Of a stretch of DNA of 64,000 bases, positions 25,021 through 33,763 are shown piece after piece. How positions within the stretch are numbered: position 1 is the stretch's first letter; every line of letters starts with the position of its first letter. The position numbers were made by a program, and so were the translations under genes. The notes beneath the pieces were generated by a model. The model did not search any database. It was not told the origin of the DNA and saw only the letters and a program-made list of their open reading frames with translations. Origin of the DNA: Hamadaea sp013361475 (GTDB lineage: Bacteria > Actinomycetota > Actinomycetes > Mycobacteriales > Micromonosporaceae); the NCBI RefSeq assembly GCF_040654195.1, contig NZ_JBFAHM010000010.1:186001-250000 (forward strand), written 5' to 3'.

Positions 25021-26247
25021 TTGTCTCGTCGTGACGTAGTCGTCACCGGGCTCGGTGTCACGTCCCCGCTCGGCGGGGACGTGGCCACCACCTGGGACGC
25101 CATGCTCGCCGGCAAGTCCGGGGTCAGCGCGCTGACCGACGACTGGGCCGAGCAACTGCCCGTGCGGATCGCGGCGAAGGTGGCCGTCGACCCCTCGGAG
25201 GTGCTCGACCGGGTCCGCCTGCGCCGGCTGGACCGGTCCGAGGCGCTCGCGTTGATCGCCGCCGACCAGGCCTGGAAGGACGCCGGCCTGGGCGATTCGG
25301 GACTCGATCCCGAGCGGCTGGCAGTGGTGGTCGGCTCCGGCATCGGCGGGGCGCAGACCCTGCTGGCCCAGGACGACATCCTGGAGGCGTCCGGGCCGCG
25401 GCGGGTCAGCCCGCACACGGTCCCGATGCTGATGCCCAACGGTCCCGCCGCCTACGTCGGCCTCGAGTACGGGGCGAAGGCCGGCGTACACGCGCCCACC
25501 AGCGCCTGCGCTACCGGGGCCGAGGCGATCGCGTGGGGCTTGGACATCATCCGCTCGGGCCGGGCCGACGTCGTGATCGCCGGCGGCACCGAAGCGGTCA
25601 TCCACCCGCTGCCGATCGCCGGGTTCGCCTCGATGCGGGCCATGTCGACCCGCAACGACGATCCCGAGCGCGCGTCCCGGCCGTGGGACAAGGCGCGCGA
25701 CGGCTTCGTCCTCGGTGAGGGCGCCGGCATCGTGGTGCTGGAGTCCGCCGAGCACGCCGCGGCTCGCGGCGCGCGCGTCCACGCCGTACTCGCGGGGGCC
25801 GGGCTCACCTCGGACGGCTACGACATCGTCCAGCCGCACCCCGATAGCGAGGGCGGTGGCCGGGCCATGCGCGCGGCGCTGCGCAGCGCCGATCTCGACC
25901 CGGGCGAGGTCAAGCACGTCAACGCGCACGCCACGTCCACCCCCGTGGGCGACATGGCGGAGATCGCGGGCATCCGCCGGATCATCGGCGACCACCCGGT
26001 GCTCACCGCCACCAAGTCCATGACGGGTCACCTGCTCGGCGCGGCGGGCGCGGTGGAGACCATCGCGACGATCCTGGCCGTACGCGAGTCGATCATCCCG
26101 CCGACGATCAACCTCGACGACCCGGACGAGGGCCTGACGCTCGACGTCGCCGCCCACAAGCCGCGGGCGCTCGACATCCCGGCCGCGCTGAACAACTCGT
26201 TCGGCTTCGGCGGCCACAACGTCGCGTTGATCTTCACGCGCGCGTAG
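25021..26247 (+). CDS. fabF: Beta-ketoacyl-ACP synthase II
   Basis: 408-residue elongating condensing enzyme. The Cys-His-His triad is in TSACATGAEAI, NAHATSTPVGD and KSMTGHLLGAAG. It starts with a rare TTG at 25021, eight bases after the acpP stop; no ATG or GTG in frame precedes the conserved RRDVVVTGLG. It is the last gene of the operon and converges on the GH3 gene seven bases away. Confidence 0.94.
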   Translation: MSRRDVVVTGLGVTSPLGGDVATTWDAMLAGKSGVSALTDDWAEQLPVRIAAKVAVDPSEVLDRVRLRRLDRSEALALIAADQAWKDAGLGDSGLDPERLAVVVGSGIGGAQTLLAQDDILEASGPRRVSPHTVPMLMPNGPAAYVGLEYGAKAGVHAPTSACATGAEAIAWGLDIIRSGRADVVIAGGTEAVIHPLPIAGFASMRAMSTRNDDPERASRPWDKARDGFVLGEGAGIVVLESAEHAAARGARVHAVLAGAGLTSDGYDIVQPHPDSEGGGRAMRAALRSADLDPGEVKHVNAHATSTPVGDMAEIAGIRRIIGDHPVLTATKSMTGHLLGAAGAVETIATILAVRESIIPPTINLDDPDEGLTLDVAAHKPRALDIPAALNNSFGFGGHNVALIFTRA

Positions 26248-26254
26248 CGGCGGG

Positions 26255-27928
26255 TCAGCCGCAGGAAGTCCTCGGAAGGCCGTTCACCGCCACCGGTGAG
26301 CGGCCTTCCGCTTTCGCCTTCCCGGCCAGCACCTTGGCCAGGGCGTCCAGCGACAACGGGCTCGACGAGTAGGTCGCCAGCAGCACGGGAGAGGCCGACT
26401 TCGCCAGCACGTACGGGGTGTCCATGGCGACCGTGATCGTCGCCTTGGCGTTCAGGTCCCCCGCCGCGTCGCCATAGCCGACGAGGTGCACCACCTGCGC
26501 ACCGGCGGGCACCGTGCTCTGCTCCACGCGTACCCCTTGGGCTTGCAGAGCCTTCACCAGACGGTCTCGGCTGGCGTCGCGGCCCTTCGCCGCCGTCACG
26601 CTGACCACGCCCGTGACCAGCGGAGCGCCACACGCGCCGCGCAGCTGGGTCACTGCGGCGCTCGCGGCCGCCGCCACCGCGGCCTGGTGTTCGGAGCCCG
26701 CCAGCGCGTCGAGGCCCGGCTGGTCGTCCTCGGCCACGGCGCGCTTGAGGGTCAGGATGCGGGTCACCGAGGCGCGCAGGCGGTCGCGCGACAGCTTGCC
26801 GGACTTCAAGGCCGTCAAGATCCCGTTGTACGCCGCCACGGGGTCGGGCGGCATGAGCAGCAGATCGTTGCCGGCCTCCAGCGCCCGGACGGCGGCCTCC
26901 CCGGCGGGCCAGCGCTCGGCCGGGGCCATGTTGAGCGCGTCGGTGACCACCACGCCGTCGAAGCCGAGCTGCTGCCGCAGCACACCTTCCAGCACCTTGG
27001 CCGAGAAGCTCGCGGGCATCCCCGGATCGATCGACCGCACGTCGAGGTGGCCGGACATGATCAGCTGGACGCCGGCCTTGATCCCGGCCTGGAACGGCGG
27101 CAGGTCGACCTCGGCCAGCTGCTGCCGGGTCTGCTGGAGCTGCGGCAGGTCGCCGTGGCTGTCCGCGGCCGGGCGGCCGTGCCCCGGGAAGTGCTTGAGG
27201 GTGGCGGCGACCCCGGCGGCCTGGAGCCCCCGGACGGCGGCCGCCGCCTGCTCGGCGACCAGCTTCGAGTCTGACCCGAACGAGCGGGAGCCGATGACGG
27301 ACGACGCGCCCTGCACGTCGGCGTCGGGGGCGAAGTCGACGTTGATCCCCATCGCAGCCAGCTCGGTCCCCGCCGTACGCCACGCGGCCTCGGTCAACTC
27401 GGGCTGGTTGGCCGCGCCCAGCGCCATCGCGCTCGGCAGCAGCGTCACACCGGACTTCACCCGGGTGACCACGCCGTACTCCTGATCGGTGCCGATCAGC
27501 AGCGGGGTCCCGGCGGGCAGCTTCGCCGCCGCGGCCTGCAAACCTGCCGTGAACGCACGGACCTGCTTCGGATCGTCGATGTTGGCGGTGTCCTGCGCGG
27601 TCGGATCCCCGGCCTCGAAGCCGACCAGGATCACCCCGCCGAGGCGGAGCTTGGTCACCAGCTCGGCCGGCGTGCTGACCCCGGCCAGCTTCTGGTTCGC
27701 CTTCGCCGCCCCGGCCGACACCTTCGTCGCGTCCTGGCCGTACGCGTACGGCATCAGGACCTGCCCGGCGAGGTCCTCGTCGCTGAACAGGGCGACCTGC
27801 CCGGCCAGGGTCGTCGGACCGGGCGAACGCTCGGGGGTCGCCGGGGACTCGGGGGCAGTGCCACAGGCAGTCAGGGCCAGCGCGCACAAGATCAGGATCG
27901 CTGCTGCATTCCGCCGCATGGCGGGCAT
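26255..27928 (-). CDS. GH3 beta-N-acetylhexosaminidase lipoprotein (NagZ-like)
   Basis: 557-residue exported glycosidase. Lipobox LTAC follows a short hydrophobic signal, so it is anchored outside the membrane. The GH3 barrel has LIGTDQEYG, the KHFPGHG motif with the SHGDLP loop (catalytic dyad of NagZ-type enzymes) and GVVVTDALNM (nucleophile Asp). A C-terminal domain of about 170 residues follows. ATG 27928 and ATG 27919 are both possible starts. It probably trims N-acetylglucosamine from wall fragments or chitin oligomers. Confidence 0.87.
   Translation of the reverse strand: MPAMRRNAAAILILCALALTACGTAPESPATPERSPGPTTLAGQVALFSDEDLAGQVLMPYAYGQDATKVSAGAAKANQKLAGVSTPAELVTKLRLGGVILVGFEAGDPTAQDTANIDDPKQVRAFTAGLQAAAAKLPAGTPLLIGTDQEYGVVTRVKSGVTLLPSAMALGAANQPELTEAAWRTAGTELAAMGINVDFAPDADVQGASSVIGSRSFGSDSKLVAEQAAAAVRGLQAAGVAATLKHFPGHGRPAADSHGDLPQLQQTRQQLAEVDLPPFQAGIKAGVQLIMSGHLDVRSIDPGMPASFSAKVLEGVLRQQLGFDGVVVTDALNMAPAERWPAGEAAVRALEAGNDLLLMPPDPVAAYNGILTALKSGKLSRDRLRASVTRILTLKRAVAEDDQPGLDALAGSEHQAAVAAAASAAVTQLRGACGAPLVTGVVSVTAAKGRDASRDRLVKALQAQGVRVEQSTVPAGAQVVHLVGYGDAAGDLNAKATITVAMDTPYVLAKSASPVLLATYSSSPLSLDALAKVLAGKAKAEGRSPVAVNGLPRTSCG
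26274..26309. terminator. Strong hairpin between fabF and the GH3 gene
   Basis: A 16-base stem (GGAAGGCCGTTCACCG against CGGTGAGCGGCCTTCC, one G-T pair) with a four-base loop lies inside the GH3 3' coding end, 27 bases after the fabF stop. It probably ends fabF transcription without a U-tract. Confidence 0.6.
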
Positions 27929-27978
27929 CCCATCACACGTTCGGCCGAACCGCCACCGGACGCGCGCGACTTTGTGAC

Positions 27979-28473
27979 TCAGCCCGCCCTCTGCGTGAGC
28001 AGGGTGAACGGAGCGCCGTCCCCGGCCCAGCGGTAAGGCTCGAGCTCGGCGTCCCAGGCCGTGCCGAGCGCCCGGTCCAGCGCCAGCGAGAGGGCCTCCG
28101 GCGTACGCGCCTGGGCCATGATCGAGCGCAGCTGGTCCTCGCCGAGCTGGGCGTCACCGGCCGCCCCGATGGTGGCCCGATGCAGGCCTCGCCCGGGGAC
28201 GTGCATGTACCGCTCCCCGTCCACGCCGGGGCTGGGCTCCTCGGTGACCTCGAACCGGAGCATGTTCCATTGCCGCAGCTCGGCGGCCAGTTCGGCGCCG
28301 GTCCCCGGACGCCCGGTCCACCCGCACTCGGCGCGCCGCGCACCGGGATCGACGGGCTGCAGCGTCCACTCCAGACTCACCGGGGCAGCCAGGACACGAG
28401 CTATCGCCCACTCGACGTGAGCACACACGGCGAGCGGGGTCGAGTGGACGTAAACGACGCCTCGCGTGGGCAC
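27979..28473 (-). CDS. DUF3145 family protein
   Basis: 164-residue cytoplasmic protein of the actinobacterial DUF3145 family; the opening PTRGVVYVHSTPLAVCAHVEWAI and the RLVPG-like centre YMHVPGRGLHRATIGAAGD are diagnostic. The function is unknown. GTG 28473 follows GGGAGG by six bases. It is divergent from the small protein gene at 28763. Confidence 0.85.
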   Translation of the reverse strand: MPTRGVVYVHSTPLAVCAHVEWAIARVLAAPVSLEWTLQPVDPGARRAECGWTGRPGTGAELAAELRQWNMLRFEVTEEPSPGVDGERYMHVPGRGLHRATIGAAGDAQLGEDQLRSIMAQARTPEALSLALDRALGTAWDAELEPYRWAGDGAPFTLLTQRAG

Positions 28474-28669
28474 TTCCGACCTCCCGGTGTCGACAGGTGC
28501 GTCTTCCCCTACGACCTGGCGACCAGTGACGGCGGTATGCCCGATTTATTGGGTTCTGAAACTGATGGTGACAACGGGTCCATGATGACGGGTGAGACGG
28601 ACGAGACGCCAGCGAATCGGCAAAGTCGTCCGGAGAAAGTGCCGCTTCAGGCGACCACGGGGGCAGCGA

Positions 28670-28700
28670 TTGGTGGGAAGGCGGAGGCGGCGGCTATGAT
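28670..28700 (+). promoter_or_regulatory. Promoter upstream of the small conserved protein
   Basis: TTGGTG (28670-28675) and TATGAT (28695-28700) are separated by 19 bases, giving a leader of roughly 55 bases to the GTG at 28763. The remaining gap from 28474 shows no gene. Confidence 0.45.
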
Positions 28701-28762
28701 GTCCCGGGCCTTTCTGACTGAGGCTCCGCTTTTTGGACGTCGTGACATCTGGGAGTAACTCC

Positions 28763-29092
28763 GTGGCGAGCAGCACCTCGAAGACCGCGCGCGCGTCTGT
28801 CCGGGCCGGTGAGGCCAAGGGCGGCGCTCTCAGCGTGCTGGGTGAATTCAAGTACCTCATCCCGCTGAACAAGGGCAAGCACGTCTACGTGCGTAACCTC
28901 ACCAACGGCAAGACCACGCACCTGAGCACCAGCTCGGACGCGTTCGTCGAGGAGATCCGGGTGCTGACCGCGGCCGGTCACGGTGCGAAGATCCGCGCCG
29001 AACTGACCGCGCTGCAGGCGGCGAACCCGGAGCACGGCTGGGACGCCACCGAGAAGCGGCTCGCCGAGGCCGGCGCCTTCGGCGAGGCCTGA
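28763..29092 (+). CDS. Small conserved protein of unknown function
   Basis: 109-residue soluble protein; no domain recognised. It is basic at the N-terminus (SKTARASVRAGEAKGG) with a compact core (GEFKYLIPLNKGKHVYVRNLTNGKTTHLSTSSDAF reads like a beta-rich nucleic-acid or ligand-binding fold, which is only an impression). GTG 28763 is chosen over the upstream TTG because GGGAG lies seven bases before it. It has a dedicated promoter and an excellent terminator, so it is a monocistronic, probably well-expressed gene. Confidence 0.72.
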   Translation: MASSTSKTARASVRAGEAKGGALSVLGEFKYLIPLNKGKHVYVRNLTNGKTTHLSTSSDAFVEEIRVLTAAGHGAKIRAELTALQAANPEHGWDATEKRLAEAGAFGEA

Positions 29093-29107
29093 CCGCCCAC
29101 GCTCTTG

Positions 29108-29142
29108 ACGGAACCCCCGCGACACGGTCGCGGGGGTTCCGT
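29108..29142 (+). terminator. Rho-independent terminator
   Basis: A 16-base perfect stem (29108-29123 with 29127-29142, core GGAACCCCCGCGAC) with a three-base loop is followed by GTTTTC, 16 bases after the small-protein stop. Confidence 0.9.
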
Positions 29143-29193
29143 GTTTTCGGCTATCGTCGAGGCCCGTCCCCCGATCCGCTAAGCAGGTCCGAG

Positions 29194-29844
29194 ATGGAAC
29201 ACGCGCAGGAGTGGCTCTCGGCCTTTCCGCCGCTCGTCGTCTACCTCCTGGTAGGACTCGTCATCGGCGCGGAGAGCATGGGCATCCCCCTGCCCGGCGA
29301 GATCACCCTGATCAGCGCGGCTCTCCTGGCCGCGAGCGGCACCGGCAACCCGTGGCTCGTCGGCCTGGCCGCCGCCGTCGGGGCGATCGTGGGCGACTCG
29401 CTCGGCTACGCCATCGGCCGGCGGGGCGGCCGTCCCCTGCTGGAACGGGTGGGACGGCGGTTCCCCAAGCATTTCGGACCGGCGCACCTCGCCAAGGCGG
29501 AGCAGATGTTCGGCCGCTGGGGCGTGTGGGCGGTCTTCTTCGGCCGCTTCATCGCCTTGCTGCGCATCCTGGCCGGCCCGCTCGCCGGGGCGCTGCGAGT
29601 GCCCTACGGGCGGTTCCTGGTCGCCAACGCGTCCGGCGGGGTCGTCTGGGCCTTCGGCACCGCACTGCTGGTCTACCACCTCGGCGCGGTCGTCGAACGC
29701 TGGATGAAGGGCCTGTCCTGGGTCGGTCTCGCGGTGGCGGTGCTGATCGGGATCGCCACCACGCTCTGGCTCAAGCGCCGGGCTCGTAAGGCCATGGCCG
29801 ACGTCGTCGAGATCGAGCCCGAGCCGCAGACCGCGGACGCGTAG
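29194..29844 (+). CDS. DedA-family membrane protein
   Basis: 216-residue inner-membrane protein of the DedA/SNARE-associated (VTT) superfamily, implicated in lipid scrambling and membrane homeostasis. LPGEITLISAALLAASG, GDSLGYAIGRRGG and the FFGRFIALLRILAGPLAGALRVPYGRFLVANASGG block with its conserved arginines are typical. About five hydrophobic segments, then a basic and an acidic tail. ATG 29194 follows AGGTCCGAG. Confidence 0.9.
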   Translation: MEHAQEWLSAFPPLVVYLLVGLVIGAESMGIPLPGEITLISAALLAASGTGNPWLVGLAAAVGAIVGDSLGYAIGRRGGRPLLERVGRRFPKHFGPAHLAKAEQMFGRWGVWAVFFGRFIALLRILAGPLAGALRVPYGRFLVANASGGVVWAFGTALLVYHLGAVVERWMKGLSWVGLAVAVLIGIATTLWLKRRARKAMADVVEIEPEPQTADA

Positions 29845-29880
29845 ACCCGGGACGCGGAGACCCCGTTCGGAGCACCGTCG

Positions 29881-29931
29881 GTGTCGCTCGTGACACACCC
29901 CGCGACGAGGTGTGCACCGGGGCACTAGGCT
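29881..29931 (+). promoter_or_regulatory. HelD promoter with overlapping palindromes
   Basis: GTGTC/GACAC (29881-29896) and CACACC/GGTGTG (29894-29914) overlap just upstream of a CACTAGGCT -10 (TAGGCT at 29926-29931). I do not see the rifamycin-associated element known from other helR genes. Confidence 0.4.
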
Positions 29932-29988
29932 TTGACGGCGTTGTTTCGCGCTGGGGTACGCGAGCGCAGGGAGCCCGGGGGGAGCCGC

Positions 29989-32088
29989 ATGACCGAGACG
30001 CAGGCCAGCCCGCTCGAACAGGAGATCGCCGTCGAGCAGCGGCACGTCGATCGCGTCTACACCCAACTCGCCCGGATGCGCGAGTCGATGGCGCAACTGG
30101 AGGCGGGCGGCTACGACCTCGCCGGGGCCCGCGTACCCGGCTCCCTGGTCGACCGCGACGCGATGGTCTTCCACGCCGCCCGGCAGCGGCAGATCCTGGA
30201 CGCCGAGCACGAAGGCCTCGTGTTCGGCCGCCTCGACCTGCGTGAGCTGCCGCACCCCCGATACGTCGGCCGCATCGGCATCCGCGAGGACGGCAGCACC
30301 GACCTCGATCCGCAGACCCCCGACGAGGTGGAGCCGCTCGTCATCGACTGGCGGGCACCGGCCGCCGAGCCCTTCTACCGGGCCACCGCGGCGCACCCCC
30401 TCGGTGTGGTGCGCCGCCGGATGATCCAGTCCTCCGGCGAGAAGGTCACCGGAGTCGAGGACGATCTCCTGGACCCGGACGGCGCCCCGCCCGGCATGAC
30501 GGTGATCGGCGACGGAGCCCTGCTCGCGGCGCTGGCCAAGGCCAAAGGCACCGGCATGCGAGACATCGTCGCCACCATCCAGCAAGAGCAGGACGTCGCC
30601 ATCCGGGCGCCCGGCAGCGGCGTCACCGTGGTCGAGGGCGGCCCCGGCACCGGCAAGACCGCCGTCGCCCTGCACCGGGCGGCGTACCTGCTCTACTACG
30701 ACCGCGCCCGGTTCGCCGGCGGCGGCGTACTGATCGTCGGCCCCTCCCCCGTCTTCGTCTCCTACATCTCCGCGGTCCTGCCCTCCCTCGGCGAGGAGAG
30801 CGCCACCCTGAAGTCGCTCGGCGAACTCGTCGACGGCGTACGCGCGACGCGGGAGGAGACCGCCGAGGTTCACGCGATCAAGGGCTCCCTGCGGATGCGC
30901 CGGGTGCTGCGGCGGGCCGCCGAGGACGCGGTCCCCGGGCAGCCCGACGGACTGCGGATGCGGTTCCGGGGCGACTGGCTCCAGCTGCCCGGCCGGCAGG
31001 TGGAGCAGATGCGCCGGCAGATCGTCCGCGGGCAGCGGCGTAACGAGATCCGGGCGAAGGCGTTCGGCGCGATCCTGGACACGCTGTGGGAGCAGGCGAA
31101 ACGCCGGCTGCCCGGCTGGGAGCAGTCCCGGTTCGACGAGGAGCTGACGGAGAACGAGGAGTTCCGCACGTTCCTCAAGCGCTGGTGGCCCCGGGTACGC
31201 CCGGTCGACGTGCTGAGCTGGCTCGCCGACCCCAAGCGCCTCGCCTGGTACGCCGAAGGCACGCTGAGCCGCGCCGAGCAGGCCCGGCTGGCCGACTCGA
31301 TCCGGCCCGGCGATCTGTCGGTGGACGACGTCGCGCTGCTGGACGAGATCGACGAGCTGATCGGCCGCCCGCCGGTGGCCCGCCGCAAGACCGCCACCGG
31401 TTACCGGGTGCTGGGCGTACGCACCCAGGCCGCCGCGCGGGACCACGTCGATCGCTCGGACTACCGCGACTACGCGCACGTCATCGTGGACGAGTCGCAG
31501 GACGTCACACCGATGCAGTGGCGGATGGTCGGGCGGCGGGGCCAGGTCGCGAGCTGGACGATCGTCGGCGACCCGGCGCAGACCGCCTGGACCGGCGACG
31601 CCGCGGAACCGGGTCGAGCCCGCGATTCGGCGCTGGGCAGCCGCCGGCGGCACACGTTCAGCCTCACGACGAACTACCGGAACCCGGCGGAGATCTTCGC
31701 CGTGGCGGCGGCCGAGATTCGGCGCGTAGCGCCGGATCTGCCGCTGCCGAAGGCGGTCCGCTCCACCGGCGTGGCCCCCGTCCAGGTCGCCGTGCCGCGC
31801 GGTGAACTGCGGCGGACGGTGGAGAAGGCGGTCGGCCAGTTGCTCGACGAGGTGGACGGCACGGTCGGCGTGATCACGCCGGAGGCGTCCACTCGCGACG
31901 AGATCGCGGGCTGGCTGCCGGAGTCCGCCCGGCTGCAGGTCGTGACCGGGTTGGCGGCCAAGGGCATGGAGTACGACGGCGTCCTCGTCGTGGAACCCAA
32001 GCGGCTCCGGGAGCTGTCCGGCGCGCGTACGCTCTACGTCGCGCTGTCCCGGGCCACCCAACGGCTGACGACGATCGAACTGGCGTAG
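29989..32088 (+). CDS. HelD/HelR-type RNA polymerase recycling ATPase
   Basis: 699-residue UvrD-like superfamily 1 protein. An N-terminal coiled coil (LEQEIAVEQRHVDRVYTQLARMRESM, about 7-40) is the arm that enters RNA polymerase. Walker A is VEGGPGTGKTAVALHRAAYL (near residue 217), Walker B HVIVDESQDVTPMQW, and the C-terminal motif VYVALSRATQRLT. Class II HelD proteins displace polymerase from DNA and in actinobacteria can confer rifamycin tolerance. ATG 29989 follows GGGGGGAG. The length fits actinobacterial HelD. Confidence 0.9.
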   Translation: MTETQASPLEQEIAVEQRHVDRVYTQLARMRESMAQLEAGGYDLAGARVPGSLVDRDAMVFHAARQRQILDAEHEGLVFGRLDLRELPHPRYVGRIGIREDGSTDLDPQTPDEVEPLVIDWRAPAAEPFYRATAAHPLGVVRRRMIQSSGEKVTGVEDDLLDPDGAPPGMTVIGDGALLAALAKAKGTGMRDIVATIQQEQDVAIRAPGSGVTVVEGGPGTGKTAVALHRAAYLLYYDRARFAGGGVLIVGPSPVFVSYISAVLPSLGEESATLKSLGELVDGVRATREETAEVHAIKGSLRMRRVLRRAAEDAVPGQPDGLRMRFRGDWLQLPGRQVEQMRRQIVRGQRRNEIRAKAFGAILDTLWEQAKRRLPGWEQSRFDEELTENEEFRTFLKRWWPRVRPVDVLSWLADPKRLAWYAEGTLSRAEQARLADSIRPGDLSVDDVALLDEIDELIGRPPVARRKTATGYRVLGVRTQAAARDHVDRSDYRDYAHVIVDESQDVTPMQWRMVGRRGQVASWTIVGDPAQTAWTGDAAEPGRARDSALGSRRRHTFSLTTNYRNPAEIFAVAAAEIRRVAPDLPLPKAVRSTGVAPVQVAVPRGELRRTVEKAVGQLLDEVDGTVGVITPEASTRDEIAGWLPESARLQVVTGLAAKGMEYDGVLVVEPKRLRELSGARTLYVALSRATQRLTTIELA

Positions 32089-32101
32089 CGGGCGCTTCGT
32101 C

Positions 32102-32260
32102 GGCGCTGGATCAGGGTTCCGGGTCGAATCTTGACGCAAGCCCCGGGGGTCGACCGGATCGATCAGGCGCTCGGTGAACGTGCGGGCGACGGCGGTNNNN
32201 NNNNAGGGTTCCGGGTCGAATCTTGACGCAAGATTCGACCGGGAACCCTGATCCAGCGCC
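32102..32260. repeat. Palindromic repeat family B, copy 1, disrupted by an assembly gap
   Basis: The left arm starts at 32102 (GGCGCTGGATCAGGGTTCC, then TCGAATCTTG) and the right arm ends at 32260 (CAAGATTCGA, then GGAACCCTGATCC and AGCGCC). The left arm is present twice, at 32102-32133 and, shortened, at 32205-32225, separated by about 60 bases and the N run. Another copy is at 58579-58643. It lies between the convergent HelD and carboxypeptidase genes. Confidence 0.75.
32197..32204. other. Run of eight Ns
   Basis: Unresolved bases directly before the second left arm of a long palindrome. The true sequence between 32134 and 32204 should be treated as uncertain. Confidence 0.99.
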
Positions 32261-32277
32261 GCCCACCGCGTACCTCG

Positions 32278-33606
32278 TCAGCAGTAGGTCGCCTGCTTGC
32301 CGATCACCCGGTATGGGCAGTCCGCGTACGAGACGAGCAGCAGCACGGCCGTCCGGTTGCGGGTCGTCTGGGTGACGATCTGCTCGTCGGGCGGGTAGAA
32401 GCCGCCGCCGCTGCCGGACGGGCCGGGATACATCTCGAAGGTGTACGAGAAGATGTGGTGCACGTTCCACATCCAGTCGATGATGATGCCGTCGGCGATG
32501 TAGAGGTCGCTGGCCTGCTCCGGGGTGTACCCGTTGAGGGCGGCCATCTGCTGGCCGAGGGTGGCGAAGGTGTTGCGCACGTCGGTCGTGATCGTGTTGG
32601 TCACGTCGGTCGTGGTGTAGCCGTACGGCCACAGGACCAGCTGCGAGTAGGTGTGGAAGTCGATGTTCACCTTGATCTGCTGTACGCCCCCCACGACCCG
32701 GCTGTTCACGAAGTTCCGCAGGTTCGCCGTCTCCGGGGCGGAGAACGCCGACGGCCCACGGTAGGTCGCCGAGGAGGTGCTGCCGGACGAGCCGCCGCAG
32801 CAGCCCCACTGGTACGCCCAGTTCCGGTTGAGGTCAGTGCCCACGTAGGACGAACCGCTGTTGGGCTGCCGGTTCTTGCGCCACGACCGGTAGGAGCCGG
32901 TGGCGATGTCGTACTCGCCGCCGTCGGGGTTCATGTCCGGCACGATCCAGATCTCGCGCGTGTTCACCCAGTTCGTGATGTCGGCGTCGGTGCCGTAGTT
33001 GTCGATGAACAGGTGCAGCAGGTAGAGCGCCATCTCGACGGTCAAGTGCTCACGAGCGTGCTGGTGGGCGTTGAACAGCACCTCGGGCTCGGCCTCGTCG
33101 ACGCCGACGTTGTCACTGATCTTGATCAGCGGCATGTCACGGCCCTGGTACGACGTCCCGATCGTGCTCTTGCGCGCGATCGCGGGCTTCGACGCGACCA
33201 GCGTGTTGATCTCGGCGACCATTTCGGCGTAGTTGTGATAGCCGGAGTCCGCCGACGGGAAGTCCTGAGTGGTGACACCGCCGCCGGCCGAGGTCGGCTC
33301 GTCGCGTACGTCGGGGCTGACGAGGTAGCCGAGCGCCCGGATCTTCGCGACCTCGGCGGCGGTCGCGGTCACGTAGACCTTGCCGTCTTCGACGCCGTCG
33401 ACCGCGGCTCCGGTGGCGGCGATCGCGTTGACGTCGGCGAAGCTCTTGGGGCCGACGACACGGAAGTACGCCGTCTCGGCGGCGCTCGGCCGGGGGCTGG
33501 GTGGTGCGGGAGTGGCCGTCGCCGGCACGGCGAGCACCGCCAGTGCCGCGGCGGTGACCACTGCTAGCAGGCGCCGTGTCCGGGTGGATCTCACTCGGGT
33601 CGTCAT
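32278..33606 (-). CDS. Secreted M14 zinc carboxypeptidase
   Basis: 442-residue exported metallopeptidase. Signal peptide RRLLAVVTAAALAVLAVPATATPA is followed by a propeptide to about residue 115, then the catalytic domain. Zinc ligands are in FNAHQHAREHLTVEMALYLL (HxxE) and the later His in KVNIDFHTYSQL; substrate Arg/Asn lie in VPDMNPDGGEYD and GTDLNRNW, and the catalytic Glu is in YTFEMYPGPSG. The preserved disulphide-like Cys pair CCGG fits the Streptomyces-type enzymes. ATG 33606 follows GGAGGA. Confidence 0.92.
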   Translation of the reverse strand: MTTRVRSTRTRRLLAVVTAAALAVLAVPATATPAPPSPRPSAAETAYFRVVGPKSFADVNAIAATGAAVDGVEDGKVYVTATAAEVAKIRALGYLVSPDVRDEPTSAGGGVTTQDFPSADSGYHNYAEMVAEINTLVASKPAIARKSTIGTSYQGRDMPLIKISDNVGVDEAEPEVLFNAHQHAREHLTVEMALYLLHLFIDNYGTDADITNWVNTREIWIVPDMNPDGGEYDIATGSYRSWRKNRQPNSGSSYVGTDLNRNWAYQWGCCGGSSGSTSSATYRGPSAFSAPETANLRNFVNSRVVGGVQQIKVNIDFHTYSQLVLWPYGYTTTDVTNTITTDVRNTFATLGQQMAALNGYTPEQASDLYIADGIIIDWMWNVHHIFSYTFEMYPGPSGSGGGFYPPDEQIVTQTTRNRTAVLLLVSYADCPYRVIGKQATYC

Positions 33607-33652
33607 CGTCTTCCTCCGGGGGTCAGGTGGGGAAAACCGGTAGGTTGGCGCC

Positions 33653-33682
33653 TACATAGCCACGTATCGAAGATCGTGTCAA
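33653..33682 (-). promoter_or_regulatory. Promoter of the M14 carboxypeptidase gene
   Basis: On the minus strand TTGACA (33682-33677) and TATGTA (33658-33653) are 18 bases apart, about 40 bases before the start codon. The 10-mer CTATTGACAC here recurs in the GH74 promoter. Confidence 0.55.
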
Positions 33683-33709
33683 TAGATGAGGATCACTCTA
33701 ACCGAAAGC

Positions 33710-33739
33710 GGCCTCCCGACGCCGAAGCGCCGGGAGGCC
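33710..33739 (-). terminator. Hairpin after the GH74 gene
   Basis: A nine-base stem GGCCTCCCG/CGGGAGGCC with a 12-base loop lies 25 bases past the GH74 stop and is followed on the minus strand by GCTTTCGG. Probable terminator. Confidence 0.5.
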
Positions 33740-33763
33740 ACCCTCTTTCGTCCCCCAGCAGGT

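Noticed and set aside
26274..26309. Hairpin as a riboswitch
   Set aside because: It lies inside coding sequence between convergent genes and has a simple long stem, best read as a terminator.
28180..28758. Open frame of 192 codons overlapping DUF3145 on the opposite strand
   Set aside because: It is mostly antisense to DUF3145 and has no conserved features; the real gene downstream starts at 28763.
29179..32139. Open frame of 986 codons antisense to dedA and helD
   Set aside because: It is the mirror of two well-conserved genes in GC-rich DNA; the protein text is Arg/Gly/His-rich with no domain.
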